Positions 51,753 to 63,053 of a stretch of DNA of 64,000 nt are shown one piece after another. Positions within the stretch are counted from its first letter, which is position 1. The number at the start of each line of letters is the position of its first letter. The stretch is from NCBI GenBank assembly GCA_009778715.1, contig WRFR01000003.1, positions 32,875 through 96,874 on the forward strand. The letters run 5' to 3'. Below the pieces are notes generated by a model, which was not told where the DNA came from, ran no database searches, and saw nothing but the letters and a program-made list of their open reading frames with translations. Origin of the DNA: Coriobacteriia bacterium (lineage in GTDB: Bacteria; Actinomycetota; Coriobacteriia; WRKU01; WQUG01). The position numbers were made by a program, and so were the translations under genes.

Positions 51753-53186
51753 TTACTCCTGGGGCGTCAGGGTGGCGATAAAGAACAGCGCGACAGCAAA
51801 CAGGCTGACCATCAACAGGCGATACGTGAAGTAGTAATTCTGAATGCTGTGGTTGGCCAGGACGAAATACCACACCAGCGGAAACGCCGCGACGATCAGA
51901 AAACTTGAAGCCCGACGGGCAGGCTGAAGCATAGCTCCCTTGCTCCTCCGCCTGGCCCTGAGCGCAACCCAGCAGGCAAAAGCAAGCACGATCAACGCGA
52001 CCGCAATCGCTGCGCGCACTACAAGCCCCGTTGTAGTTGCAGGGCCTGGGATCAGCGCTGCGAGGTTCTTGAACGGAGCTTCAAATCGCAGGCCCACCGC
52101 AGAGAGCAAGCCCCCGTGCGCGCTCACGGAGCTGCTTGCCGAGCCACTCTGCGCTCCACCGCGGAGGAATATCTGCTGAATAGCGTCCTTGACCACGTTT
52201 TGTTTCAGCAGCAGAGACGATACGACCCACTTCGCGACCCAGAATAGGCCGTAGCCGCTCACCCAGGCGCAGCTTGCCCGCAGTATCTCTTTGCGGGAGT
52301 CGCGTCCGAAGTCCAGTCGCTGCGCACTCTCTGCGCTCTGCACGCTCTCCTGCCACATCATCACGAGAACCATCAGGAGCGGGAGCCCCAACGTGATGAG
52401 CGGGATCGTGAGGAAGTCGAAGAACACCGTGGCGATCCCAAGGATGAAGAACAGCTCAAGGTCGAATCGCAGCCGCTCTCGCTTGCGTCGCAGCAAGACC
52501 GCCGCAACCATGCCAGCCAGCGCTATATAGGAAACCGCAACAAACTGCCAACTAAGCGGCACGATGTAGGCGCCCGCAAGCATCAGGACCACTAAAAACG
52601 CCACCGCCACCTTGCGCGAGACAAAGCGCGCGATGACCGCCAGCGTCACAATAAGGCAGAGCGTGAGAAGCACCGTGTTGAGGATGCGAGTCTGCGCATA
52701 GCTCATCATGCGCAGGAGCGGCTGCGTGATCACCTGGTAGCCATGCCAGTAGCGGGCATAGCTCTCCGACTGGACCTGGGGAGAGCCCGCCAGACGCGCA
52801 GCCAGCGAGGGGATCGCCTGCTGAGGGAATGATTGCGGCTCGTAGGGCTCGACAAGCTGCGCCCACTGATTGTCCAGTGCACAATGCAGTGCCGTCGCTC
52901 CCCGTTGCGGCAGCATGACCGAGAGCATCGTCGAATCGGTCCCGTTATCCCGCGACCAGGGATAGTTGGTGAACGGCAGGCCCAAGCCGCGCGAGAGCGG
53001 GCTGTCGTAAGGCTGAGCCTTCATCAGAAGCTGCGAAGCGTCGGTGACCTGAGCGGTAAGATTGCCTTGCGGCAGAGATCGGGCCAAGGTCAGAGAGCTG
53101 ATCGCCAGAATCAATGCAACAACAAAGATCGCCGCCAGGATAAGGCTGCGCTGAAGAATCCGATGGTGTGTGGACTTACGTGCCAT
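51753..53186 (-). CDS. Polytopic membrane protein, unknown
   Basis: A 477-residue integral membrane protein with about nine to ten hydrophobic helices. The first (SLILAAIFVVALILAISSLTL) is followed by a 110-residue extracytoplasmic loop containing RGLGLPFTNYPWSRDNGTDSTMLSVML and a conserved-looking RYWHGYQVITQPLLRMMSY. Charged loops RRKRERLRFD and RRRSKGAM are cytoplasmic. The end, FPLVWYFVLANHSIQNYYFTYR, resembles C-terminal parts of GT-C-like or wall-polymer membrane proteins. I cannot assign a family. It is transcribed towards the acylase gene and away from the chaA-like gene by 28 bases, so co-transcription with chaA is plausible. Confidence 0.65.
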   Translation of the reverse strand: MARKSTHHRILQRSLILAAIFVVALILAISSLTLARSLPQGNLTAQVTDASQLLMKAQPYDSPLSRGLGLPFTNYPWSRDNGTDSTMLSVMLPQRGATALHCALDNQWAQLVEPYEPQSFPQQAIPSLAARLAGSPQVQSESYARYWHGYQVITQPLLRMMSYAQTRILNTVLLTLCLIVTLAVIARFVSRKVAVAFLVVLMLAGAYIVPLSWQFVAVSYIALAGMVAAVLLRRKRERLRFDLELFFILGIATVFFDFLTIPLITLGLPLLMVLVMMWQESVQSAESAQRLDFGRDSRKEILRASCAWVSGYGLFWVAKWVVSSLLLKQNVVKDAIQQIFLRGGAQSGSASSSVSAHGGLLSAVGLRFEAPFKNLAALIPGPATTTGLVVRAAIAVALIVLAFACWVALRARRRSKGAMLQPARRASSFLIVAAFPLVWYFVLANHSIQNYYFTYRLLMVSLFAVALFFIATLTPQE

Positions 53187-53213
53187 AAACGTTATTCTCG
53201 CACAAGCCAGCCC

Positions 53214-54455
53214 TTATGGCAGGATCGTCAAGAGCAGGAACGCCACAAACAACGTCAGGTGCAGACCGCCTTGCAGAACGTTGGCGCGCCCGCGTACGAT
53301 CGTAAGTATCGAGACCACAGCTGATATCGCGAAAAGCACGATATGAACGTCCTCCAGGCCCAGATGCAAACTGCCAGGCATCCAGAGCGAAGCGACCGCC
53401 AGCACCGGAATGGTCAACCCGATCGAGGCCATGGCTGAGCCATACGCAAGATTCAGCGAGGTCTGCATGTGGCCGCGATTGGCCGCCTTAAGCGCAGAGA
53501 TCGTCTCTGGTAAAAGAATGATCAGCGCAATAAGGACGCCGACCAACGCCGGAGGAAGACCAAAGCGCACGACCACTGATTCAATGCCAGGGCTTTCCAC
53601 TTTTGCCAGGCCTACCACATCAACAAGAGCTACCAGTAAAAGACCTGCGCTGGCGAGGAGCACGCGCAGGGACACTTTCCCGGATGAGGGATCCTCTTCG
53701 TCGTCATCTTCATTGTCATCGACGGCGCTTGCAAGATCAACAGACGTTGGAGCAAGAGGCGCGCCGAGGGCGTCGCGCCCTACGCCCTGAGCGGAGCCAG
53801 ATTCGGCATACGAAGAGGACATCTCCGGCTGCTGACATGAGCAATCCGGGTGTATGCCGGGGATATCAGGCGGAAGGAATACGTCACGATGGCGGATCGT
53901 TTGCGTAAAAACAAAAAGCCCGTAAATGATCAGCGACATGACCCCGATAAATATCAGCTGCGTGGGCGTGAACGCCATGCCGGGTTCGCTCTGGGTGAAG
54001 TGCGGCACTATCAGAGTCAGCCCTGCTAGCAGGATCACCGCGCTGAGCGCAGATCCTGCGCCCTCCGCATTAAAATGTGCCAGGTGATTGCGAAATGCTG
54101 CCGCCAACAGACACAGGCCCACGATGCCGTTCATCGTCATCATGACTACCGCGAAGATCGAGTCGCGCGCCAGAGTCTGCGTGTTTCCCTTGCCACCCAT
54201 CATCAACATCAGGATCAGGCTGACCTCGATGACCGTGACCGCGACCGCCAGGAGCAGCGACCCAAAGGGTTCGCCCACGTGATGCGCGATCGTCTCGGCG
54301 TGATGTACGGCCGCCAAGACCGCGCCGATCAATATGAGCGCCAGCAGAATGAGCCAAAGCGAAGAAACATGACGACCCCAGCTGAGAGCAAGCGCCACCA
54401 CCGCGATAGCGGGGATCACAAAGGTCCACCATGATAAGAGCTTGCGTAGGTTCAT
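53214..54455 (-). CDS. chaA: Calcium/proton antiporter (ChaA/CaCA family)
   Basis: A 413-residue membrane exchanger from the ATG at 54455 (AAAGGAGG upstream). Two inverted repeat halves carry the conserved acidic motifs: AETIAHHVGEPFGSLLLAVAVTVIEVSLIL (first) and VLIALIILLPETISALKAANRG (second). About eleven helices are predicted. A long acidic cytoplasmic loop (DDNEDDDEEDPSSG) lies between the halves, and a Cys-Ser-Cys pair (HPDCSCQQPE) precedes it. It exports Ca2+ or Na+ in exchange for protons. Last of the glmU-prs-pth-chaA run; the gap to pth is 25 bases. Confidence 0.85.
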   Translation of the reverse strand: MNLRKLLSWWTFVIPAIAVVALALSWGRHVSSLWLILLALILIGAVLAAVHHAETIAHHVGEPFGSLLLAVAVTVIEVSLILMLMMGGKGNTQTLARDSIFAVVMMTMNGIVGLCLLAAAFRNHLAHFNAEGAGSALSAVILLAGLTLIVPHFTQSEPGMAFTPTQLIFIGVMSLIIYGLFVFTQTIRHRDVFLPPDIPGIHPDCSCQQPEMSSSYAESGSAQGVGRDALGAPLAPTSVDLASAVDDNEDDDEEDPSSGKVSLRVLLASAGLLLVALVDVVGLAKVESPGIESVVVRFGLPPALVGVLIALIILLPETISALKAANRGHMQTSLNLAYGSAMASIGLTIPVLAVASLWMPGSLHLGLEDVHIVLFAISAVVSILTIVRGRANVLQGGLHLTLFVAFLLLTILP

Positions 54456-54480
54456 CCGGCTCGCCTCCTTTAGGCCCAAG

Positions 54481-55119
54481 TCACTCAACCATTGAGTCTT
54501 CGTGAGCTTGATGATAAAGATTCTGCGCAGCCAACAGCCCATCGCTCACGACCACCAGCGTCGCGTCGGCCGCGTGCGCTGCTGTCACCTGCGCCTCTTC
54601 CTGTTGAGCGGGGCATAGCGCTGCCAGCACATAGTCGGCGCTGTCCATCCGTCCTGGTGGACGTCCGATGCCCACCCTCACGCGGATAAAGTCCTTTGTG
54701 CCCAGCACCTCGATGATCGAGCGCAGGCCATTGTGCCCCGCATGCCCGCCGCCGCGCTTGATACGGATCTCGCCTTCTGGTATGTCAAGCTCGTCGTGGA
54801 TGACAATAAGGCGCTGAGTCGGATCGACTCCCGTAGCCTGCACCAGAACGCCTACCGCGCGCCCGCTGTTGTTCATAAACGTCTGTGGTTTTGCCAACAT
54901 GAGAGCAGCGTCGCCTGTTGCCGCCTGCGGCTTGACCCGTGTGGTCAATGCCTTATGCTCAGTCTTCCAGTAGTTCGCGCCCAGTCGCTGCGCCAGAATA
55001 TCAGCAACCCGAAAGCCCTGGTTATGCCGCGTCTGCTCATACTCAGCGCCAGGATTACCCAACCCCACGATCAGCCACTCAACCGGCTGCTGCTCTTTCT
55101 TTTTCCCAAATAAGGACAT
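54481..55119 (-). CDS. pth: Peptidyl-tRNA hydrolase
   Basis: A 212-residue enzyme that recycles peptidyl-tRNA. Conserved residues are visible: VGLGNPGAEYEQTRHNQGF (Asn and the catalytic His), LAKPQTFMNNSGRAV, VIHDELDIPEGEIRIKRGGGHAGHNGLRSI (catalytic Asp and Asn), and FIRVRVGIGRPPG. It is about 20 residues longer than the E. coli enzyme. The ATG at 55119 has AAAGG five bases upstream; the ATG at 55134 is an alternative. Downstream of glmU and prs as in many Gram-positives, but separated from prs by 140 bases that include a GC-rich hairpin region. Confidence 0.93.
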   Translation of the reverse strand: MSLFGKKKEQQPVEWLIVGLGNPGAEYEQTRHNQGFRVADILAQRLGANYWKTEHKALTTRVKPQAATGDAALMLAKPQTFMNNSGRAVGVLVQATGVDPTQRLIVIHDELDIPEGEIRIKRGGGHAGHNGLRSIIEVLGTKDFIRVRVGIGRPPGRMDSADYVLAALCPAQQEEAQVTAAHAADATLVVVSDGLLAAQNLYHQAHEDSMVE

Positions 55120-55260
55120 AGTACCTTTCGCCATCAGCCTGTTTTAGCTTCAGATCGCTTCGTCTGGCAAGGCGGGCAAGGTGATAATGAGCGAGCGGGC
55201 TTTCGCCCGTGACCGAATTATCGCCCGCAGCCCAACACCGCCAGACGGAGTGAGACGATG

Positions 55261-56214
55261 CTAAAACTGGAAATCGGGGTCGAACAAATCTGATACTGAC
55301 GCATCGTTATACACATTCTTGATTGCCATGCCGAACATCGGCGCAACCGAAAGCACCTTGATCTTGCCTGTTTGGTATTCTGCTGGCACCGGGATCGTGT
55401 TCGTCACAACAAGCTCCTCGATCGGGGTCGCCTCGATGCGCTCGAAGGCTGGCGGTGAGAAGATGCCATGTGTCGCGCCGACCCAGACCGCTTTCGCGCC
55501 CTGCGCAAGCAGCGCTTTGGCGCCCTCGGTAATCGAGCCGGCCGTGTCGATCATGTCATCGGTCACGATGCAGTTCTTGCCCTTGACATTTCCCACCACG
55601 CTCGTTATCTCAGCCACATTATGCTCGGGGCGTCCCTTGTGCATGATCGCGAGCGGCGCATCGAGCATATCGGCAAGCTTCTTGCAAACCTTTGCACGGC
55701 CTACATCTGGGCTGACCACGCACATGTCGCTCAATCCCAGCGAGCCGAAGTACTCCGCCAGCGTGCCCAACGCCGTCAGATGATTGACGGGGATGCTGAA
55801 GAAGCCCTGGATCTGACCCTGGTGAAGGTCCATTGTAATGATGCGGTCGACGCCTGCTACTTCAAGCATATCGGCCACCAGACGCGCCGTGATAGGCTCG
55901 CGCGCAGCGCTCTTCTTATCCTGGCGCGCATAGCCATAATGCGGAATGACCACACAGATATGTGCGGCAGAAGCACGCTTGGCCGCGTCGATCATGATGA
56001 GCAGCTCCATAAGCGTTTCGTTGACCGGCGCACAAGTACTCTGGATCAGGAAGATATCTGCGCCACGGACACTCTCAAGAAAGCGCACATAGATCTCCCC
56101 ATTAGCGAAACGCTGGATCTTGATGTCGCCCAGGGGGACGTCCAGGTACTGTGAGATCTGCTCCGCCAGTTCGGGATTGGAGGTTCCTGCAAAAAGCAGC
56201 ATGCGTCGTGACAT
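55261..56214 (-). CDS. prs: Ribose-phosphate pyrophosphokinase (PRPP synthetase)
   Basis: A 317-residue enzyme making PRPP from ribose 5-phosphate and ATP for nucleotide, His and Trp synthesis. Visible motifs are RFANGEIYVRFLESVRGAD, GYARQDKKSAAREPITARLVADML, DLHQGQIQGFF, and the PRPP-binding loop NCIVTDDMIDTAGSITEGA. It starts at ATG 56214, which overlaps the glmU stop (TGATG), with AAAGGAAG upstream. Cytosolic class I enzyme of standard length. Pairing with glmU is a classic arrangement (gcaD-prs of Bacillus). Confidence 0.95.
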   Translation of the reverse strand: MSRRMLLFAGTSNPELAEQISQYLDVPLGDIKIQRFANGEIYVRFLESVRGADIFLIQSTCAPVNETLMELLIMIDAAKRASAAHICVVIPHYGYARQDKKSAAREPITARLVADMLEVAGVDRIITMDLHQGQIQGFFSIPVNHLTALGTLAEYFGSLGLSDMCVVSPDVGRAKVCKKLADMLDAPLAIMHKGRPEHNVAEITSVVGNVKGKNCIVTDDMIDTAGSITEGAKALLAQGAKAVWVGATHGIFSPPAFERIEATPIEELVVTNTIPVPAEYQTGKIKVLSVAPMFGMAIKNVYNDASVSDLFDPDFQF

Positions 56215-57608
56215 CAGTGTGCTTCCTTTCCGGGGGCGTCGGCATTGTCGCCAGGATGACGCCGCTGCGCCCACCCTTCGATGATGGTCTGGTCTCCTCG
56301 TTCTACGGCGAGCGCGCCGTCAGGAACATCTTTCGTGATAGCACTGGCCGCGCCGGTCGTCGCGTGGGCGCCGATCGTGACCGGTGCAACGATCATCGTG
56401 CTGGAGCCAATGAACGCACTATCACCGATGACGGTGCGGCTCTTCTTCTGGCCGTCGTAGTTACAGGTAATCGATCCGGCGCCGATATTGACGTCAGCGC
56501 CGACCTTCGCGTCGCCAATATAGCTCAGATGCGGGATCTTCGTGCCCGAGCCCACGTGAGTACCTTTTAACTCAACGCTCGTGCCGATCTTCACGTCATT
56601 TTCAAGCACGCAACCTGGGCGCAGATACGCGCGCGGTCCGATATCAGCGCGCTGCCCCACTTCTGAGTAGAGCACGATCGAGGAATCGACCAGGCTACCA
56701 GCACCGATACTCGAGTTGATGATCCGCGTGTCCGGCCCGATGACACAGCCAGAGGCGATCTTGGTCGCACCGGAGAGAAACGTCATGGGCAGCAACGTGG
56801 TGTCCGGCTCAAGGGTCACGTCCGGCGCCACCCAACACAGCTCGGGAGCGACCATCGTTACCCCGGACATCATCCAGGCCTCGTTGATACGCCGTTGCAT
56901 GACCCGGGTGGCAGCGGCCAGCTGCACACGCGAGTTTACCCCCAGCGTCTCGCTCGCATCGCTGACAGTGATACTGCCGACCGACGCCTCCTCATCCAGG
57001 CAGACCTGTACGATGTCGGTCAGGTAATACTCATGTTGCGCGTTATCGTTGCCGATCTTGCGCAGGCGATCAAAGAGCCCCTCCAGCTCAAAGCAATAGA
57101 TGCCCGTATTGATCTCGGTGATCAGGCGCTGCTCTTCGGTCGCGTCCTTCTCCTCGACGATGCCGCTGATGGTACCGTACTCGTTGCGCAAAACACGCCC
57201 ATAACCCATGGGGTCATCGACATGCGCGGTCAGCACGGCCATCGCAGAGCCGGTGCAAGCTTCCATGAGAGCCTGGAGTGTTTCCGGGCGCAACAGCGGC
57301 ACATCGCCCGAGAGCACCACGAGCTTGCCCTGCGCGCCTTCCAACGCCTGCTCTGCCGTGAGCACGGTGTTGGCGGTGCCAATGCGCTCAGCCTGGTAGA
57401 TCTTCTCGACCGTATCAGGAAGGACCGCCTCGACCTCCTCACGCTGGTGGCCCGTGATCACGAGCGTACGCTCGCAACCAGCCGCCTGAGCTGCAGAGAT
57501 AACATACTGCACCAAAGGAGCATCAAGGATCTGATGCAGCACTTTTGGTGTGTTCGATTTCATGCGGGTTCCCTGCCCGGCCGCCATGATAAGCGCAAGA
57601 TTAGACAC
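56214..57608 (-). CDS. glmU: Bifunctional GlmU: N-acetylglucosamine-1-phosphate uridyltransferase/glucosamine-1-phosphate acetyltransferase
   Basis: A 464-residue enzyme supplying UDP-GlcNAc for peptidoglycan and surface glycans. The N-terminal pyrophosphorylase domain starts LALIMAAGQGTRMKSNTPKVLH, with YQAERIGTANTVLTAEQAL and LSGDVPLLRPETL. The C-terminal left-handed beta helix has hexapeptide repeats (GPDTRIINSSIGAGSLVDSS) and NIGAGSITCNYDGQKKSRTVIG with the acetyl-transfer His nearby (KIPHLSYIGDAKVG). The GTG at 57608 is preferred for the AGGGAG six bases upstream. First gene of the glmU-prs unit, with tRNA-Gln just upstream on the same strand. Confidence 0.95.
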   Translation of the reverse strand: MSNLALIMAAGQGTRMKSNTPKVLHQILDAPLVQYVISAAQAAGCERTLVITGHQREEVEAVLPDTVEKIYQAERIGTANTVLTAEQALEGAQGKLVVLSGDVPLLRPETLQALMEACTGSAMAVLTAHVDDPMGYGRVLRNEYGTISGIVEEKDATEEQRLITEINTGIYCFELEGLFDRLRKIGNDNAQHEYYLTDIVQVCLDEEASVGSITVSDASETLGVNSRVQLAAATRVMQRRINEAWMMSGVTMVAPELCWVAPDVTLEPDTTLLPMTFLSGATKIASGCVIGPDTRIINSSIGAGSLVDSSIVLYSEVGQRADIGPRAYLRPGCVLENDVKIGTSVELKGTHVGSGTKIPHLSYIGDAKVGADVNIGAGSITCNYDGQKKSRTVIGDSAFIGSSTMIVAPVTIGAHATTGAASAITKDVPDGALAVERGDQTIIEGWAQRRHPGDNADAPGKEAH

Positions 57609-57692
57609 GGATCTCCCTTCGATAGTCACTCTGTGCTTTTATTCTAGCATGGGGATGAGGGCGCCGAAGGTCTCTTCATCGAGACAACAACT

Positions 57693-57766
57693 TGGCTGGG
57701 GTACCAGGATTCGAACCTGGACGCCTGGCACCAAAAACCAGTGTCCTGCCATTAGACGATACCCCA
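57693..57766 (-). tRNA. tRNA-Gln (TTG anticodon)
   Basis: A 74-base cloverleaf with encoded CCA. The acceptor stem is TGGGGTA/TACCCCA with G73. The anticodon stem CTGGT/GCCAG surrounds loop TTTTGGT, giving anticodon TTG (Gln). The T-arm GGTTCGAATCC is standard. Confidence 0.95.
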
Positions 57767-57825
57767 ACACAGTGCGAGAGTTAGTCTAACATATCTTGTT
57801 CAGTTACGGCGCCGTGTCGCGCTCT

Positions 57826-57926
57826 ACCTGGTGACAAAACCACCCCTGGGGCCTTTTATCACGCATCTGACAAAGGGTCAGGTACTTTGTCATTGATCCA
57901 AACACACGGTACCTGCCAATTTGTCA
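57826..57926. repeat. Degenerate copies of the TGACAAA-GGGTCAGGTAC dispersed repeat
   Basis: GGTGACAAAACCACCCCTGGGG (first 20 bases) with ...TTTTATCAC, then TGACAAAGGGTCAGGTACTTTGTCA, then GGTACCTGCCAATTTGTCA form overlapping inverted repeats related to 51691-51727 and 63821-63851. The rest of the gap 57927-58053 upstream of the AbiEi-like gene is AT-rich and promoter-like. Confidence 0.55.
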
Positions 57927-58053
57927 TTAATCATCCCATTATGTTAGTATCTGTATAGTTAATAAATGATTACTTGATTTACTATGCAGAAACTAACACA
58001 CGGCTCTCGTTACTGAAGACATAGAACGCTTACGTAAGCTCGGCGGCGTACCA

Positions 58054-58647
58054 GTGGAGTTCTCATCCCTGCGTGCGCTCTATAGCGACTATTCATCACC
58101 GGTAAGCAAAGTCGCGCAACTTTGTAACCAGGGGTCGCTCATCCGCATCAAAAGGGGCTCGTACCAGGTATCCGAGCTCATCAGCGGCATTCAGCCCGAG
58201 CCCAGCCTCATCGCGAATCATCTCTACGGACCTTCTTACGTATCCCTGGAAAGCGCACTCCAAGAATACGGAATGATCCCCGAGGCGATCTATTCGGTGG
58301 AATCTATTACAACAAAAAGATCCAGGCAGTTTTCAACGCCGCTCGGATCCTTTCACTATCACCGTGTGCCAAGCGGCTACTTCAGCATTGGGCTGCAAAC
58401 AGCCCATACAACCGCCGGATACAGCTACTTGATCGCCTCACCAGAGAAAGCGCTCTGCGACCACTTTGTAAAGACTAGGGGGTTGCAGGTCCGCTCCCGG
58501 AAAGCGATGTTGGAATACCTGGAGTTCATGCGCCTTGATACCGACCGCCTGGCCACCCTGGATCTGAGCATCATCAGCGCGGCGGCAGCAGGACCCAAGC
58601 AACAGACTCTACTCTATCTTAAGGAGGCCATAGCATGGCTGAGCTGA
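58054..58647 (+). CDS. AbiEi-like antitoxin protein (second AbiE-type locus)
   Basis: A 197-residue protein with an N-terminal winged helix (LRALYSDYSSPVSKVAQLCNQGSLIRIKRGSYQVSE). The AbiEi-type body contains LIANHLYGPSYVSLESALQEYGMIPE, VESITTKRSRQFSTPLGSFHYHRV and ASPEKALCDHFVK. It precedes a nucleotidyltransferase toxin gene with a 13-base overlap, the type IV toxin-antitoxin layout. The start is doubtful. The GTG at 58054 lacks a ribosome site, and the frame is open upstream (GAAGACATAGAACGC...) to a stop near 58000 without an ATG. An ATG at 57984 lies in another frame, so the original N-terminus may be frameshifted. Confidence 0.75.
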   Translation: MEFSSLRALYSDYSSPVSKVAQLCNQGSLIRIKRGSYQVSELISGIQPEPSLIANHLYGPSYVSLESALQEYGMIPEAIYSVESITTKRSRQFSTPLGSFHYHRVPSGYFSIGLQTAHTTAGYSYLIASPEKALCDHFVKTRGLQVRSRKAMLEYLEFMRLDTDRLATLDLSIISAAAAGPKQQTLLYLKEAIAWLS

Positions 58648-59480
58648 GCCCGATCGTCCAGCAGATGATCGATGATCAAACCAAGCAAGGACAAAGCGCC
58701 GACAAGCGCGTAATCCATGAGGTTCTCCAGCAAATCGTTCTGGCGGGTCTGTACCGCGGCGACTTCTTTAGTAAGGCGGCGTTTTACGGAGGCACGTGCC
58801 TGAGGCTTTTTCATGGCCTGCAGCGTTTCTCGGAGGATTTGGAGTTCTCCCTGCTCGCGCCCGACCCGGCATTCGACCTTACTGAGTACTTTGATGCGAT
58901 CCTTGCTGAACTCGACTCATTTGGCTGCGTTGCAGAGATCAGCAAGAAGATAAAGACCCAACAGACAGCAGTCGAATCTGCCTTTTTGAAAAGCGATACT
59001 GCTCTTTATAGCCTGGAAGCGAACCTGGCAGAAAAGGTGACGATTAAGATCGAGGTTGACACCAACCCGCCCGGCGGCTTTTCCATCGAGCCCCTACCGC
59101 TGTTGGAACCCTATACGTTCATGGTTGACTGCTACACGCTCCCTGACCTCTATGCGGGAAAGATGAGCGCCCTTTTCTATCGTACGTGGAAGAACCGCGT
59201 TAAAGGAAGAGACTGGTACGACTTCATCTGGTACGTACGTCGCAATGTTGCGCTGAACCTTGAGCACTTTAACATCCGTGCCCAAGAGCAGTCTCCGGAG
59301 TCGTTTACTGGTCCTTTCACCCCCGAAAGCTTCTTGCAAGCCTTGCGGGAGAAAATTGCAACAACGGATATCGAGGCGACAAAAGAGGAGGTCCGTCCCT
59401 TCCTGCGTGATAGCTTAGAGCTTGACGCCTGGTCTGAAGATTTCTTCCTGCAGCTGGTGGACAAGGTGCGGTTTCTCTGA
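58635..59480 (+). CDS. AbiEii-like nucleotidyltransferase toxin (second AbiE-type locus)
   Basis: A 281-residue nucleotidyltransferase with AAGGAGG properly spaced from its ATG. The active-site region is FFSKAAFYGGTCLRLFHGLQ then RFSEDLEFSLLAPD, where the usual D-x-D reads E-D-x-E. The lysine-rich NLAEKVTIKIEVDTNPPGGF, LPDLYAGKMSALFYRTWKNRVKGRDWYDFIWYVRR and a C-terminal helical part match the AbiEii/AbiGii group. It is only distantly like the toxin in the integrated element (28773-29603), so the two loci are independent acquisitions. Likely a chromosomal toxin-antitoxin or abortive-infection module. Confidence 0.85.
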   Translation: MAELSPIVQQMIDDQTKQGQSADKRVIHEVLQQIVLAGLYRGDFFSKAAFYGGTCLRLFHGLQRFSEDLEFSLLAPDPAFDLTEYFDAILAELDSFGCVAEISKKIKTQQTAVESAFLKSDTALYSLEANLAEKVTIKIEVDTNPPGGFSIEPLPLLEPYTFMVDCYTLPDLYAGKMSALFYRTWKNRVKGRDWYDFIWYVRRNVALNLEHFNIRAQEQSPESFTGPFTPESFLQALREKIATTDIEATKEEVRPFLRDSLELDAWSEDFFLQLVDKVRFL

Positions 59481-59623
59481 TTAGCACTTTTTGCTTTGGC
59501 ACAAATTGTTCTACGCTGGCTATAACAAAATCTGCGCTATAATTGCACTGTGGTCCTTATGAGAGGGAACCTGCATGCACACTTTTATCGCTTCTTCCGG
59601 CTCTTTAGCATGAATACGAATGA

Positions 59624-62138
<2,515 letters not shown>

Positions 62139-62139
<1 letters not shown>

Positions 62140-63053
62140 TGGATGTCCTCAGCATCCAGCACCTGGCGAAGAGCTTCGGTAACACTTCGGTGTTGCGCGA
62201 TGTCTCGCTGAGCGTATCGGAGAGCTCAGTCTTCGGCTTCATCGGGGCCAACGGTGCGGGCAAAACCACCACGATGAAGATCGCCCTCGGGCTGCTACGC
62301 GCAGACGGCGGAGAGGTCTCGATCTGCGGCGAGCACATGCGTTTTGGTATGACAGCCACCAATCGGCATGTGGGCTACCTACCTGACGTCCCGGAGTTTT
62401 ACAACTACCTGCGCCCGAAGGAATACCTGCGCCTGTGCGGGCAGATCGCCGGGCTGGATGAGGCGACCATCAAGCACCGCAGCTCAGAGTTGATCGAGCT
62501 GGTGGGCCTGCATGGCGTCAAAAAGAAAATTGGCGGGTTCTCACGCGGCATGAAGCAGCGCCTCGGCGTCGCCCAGGCACTCATCAACGAGCCGCGCCTG
62601 CTAATCTGTGACGAGCCGACCTCAGCGCTCGATCCGCTCGGTCGCAAGGAGACCCTGGGGCTTTTGCGCCAGATCTCCGGCAAGACCACGGTCGTGTTCT
62701 CCACCCACGTCCTCTCCGACGTCGAGCGCATCTGCGACCGGATCGCGGTGCTGGCAGGCGGCACGATCGCGCTGGAGGGTACGCTTGCCGAGCTGAAGAC
62801 ACGTCACCAGGCCGATGGCCTGCAGATCGAGTTCGCGAGCGAGGCTGACCTTGAGCGCTTTTGCGCGGGCGTACCTGAAAGGATACTGCGGAAAAGTGAG
62901 CGAGCCAACACCGAGCTCACCTTGCACGTGAGGGATCTGGCCGCAGCCCAGCGAGCTTCCCTGCAACTACTCAGCGCCGAGGACATCCTGCCCGTGCGCT
63001 TCGAACTCCTGGAGCCCAACATCGAGGACTTGTTCCTGGAGGCGGTCGCATGA
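62139..63053 (+). CDS. ABC transporter ATP-binding protein (YxlF-like)
   Basis: A 304-residue ATPase. Walker A is GANGAGKTTT (about 41-50), the signature is GGFSRGMKQRLGVAQAL, Walker B is LLICDEPTSALDPLGR, and the switch is STHVLSDVERICDR. A C-terminal 80-residue extension, typical of drug- and antibiotic-resistance exporters, ends in LEPNIEDLFLEAVA. It starts at the ATG overlapping the YxlE-like stop and overlaps the permease start by four bases (ATGA), so the three genes are translationally coupled. Substrate unknown; lipid, peptide antibiotic or copper-type exporters are possible. Confidence 0.92.
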
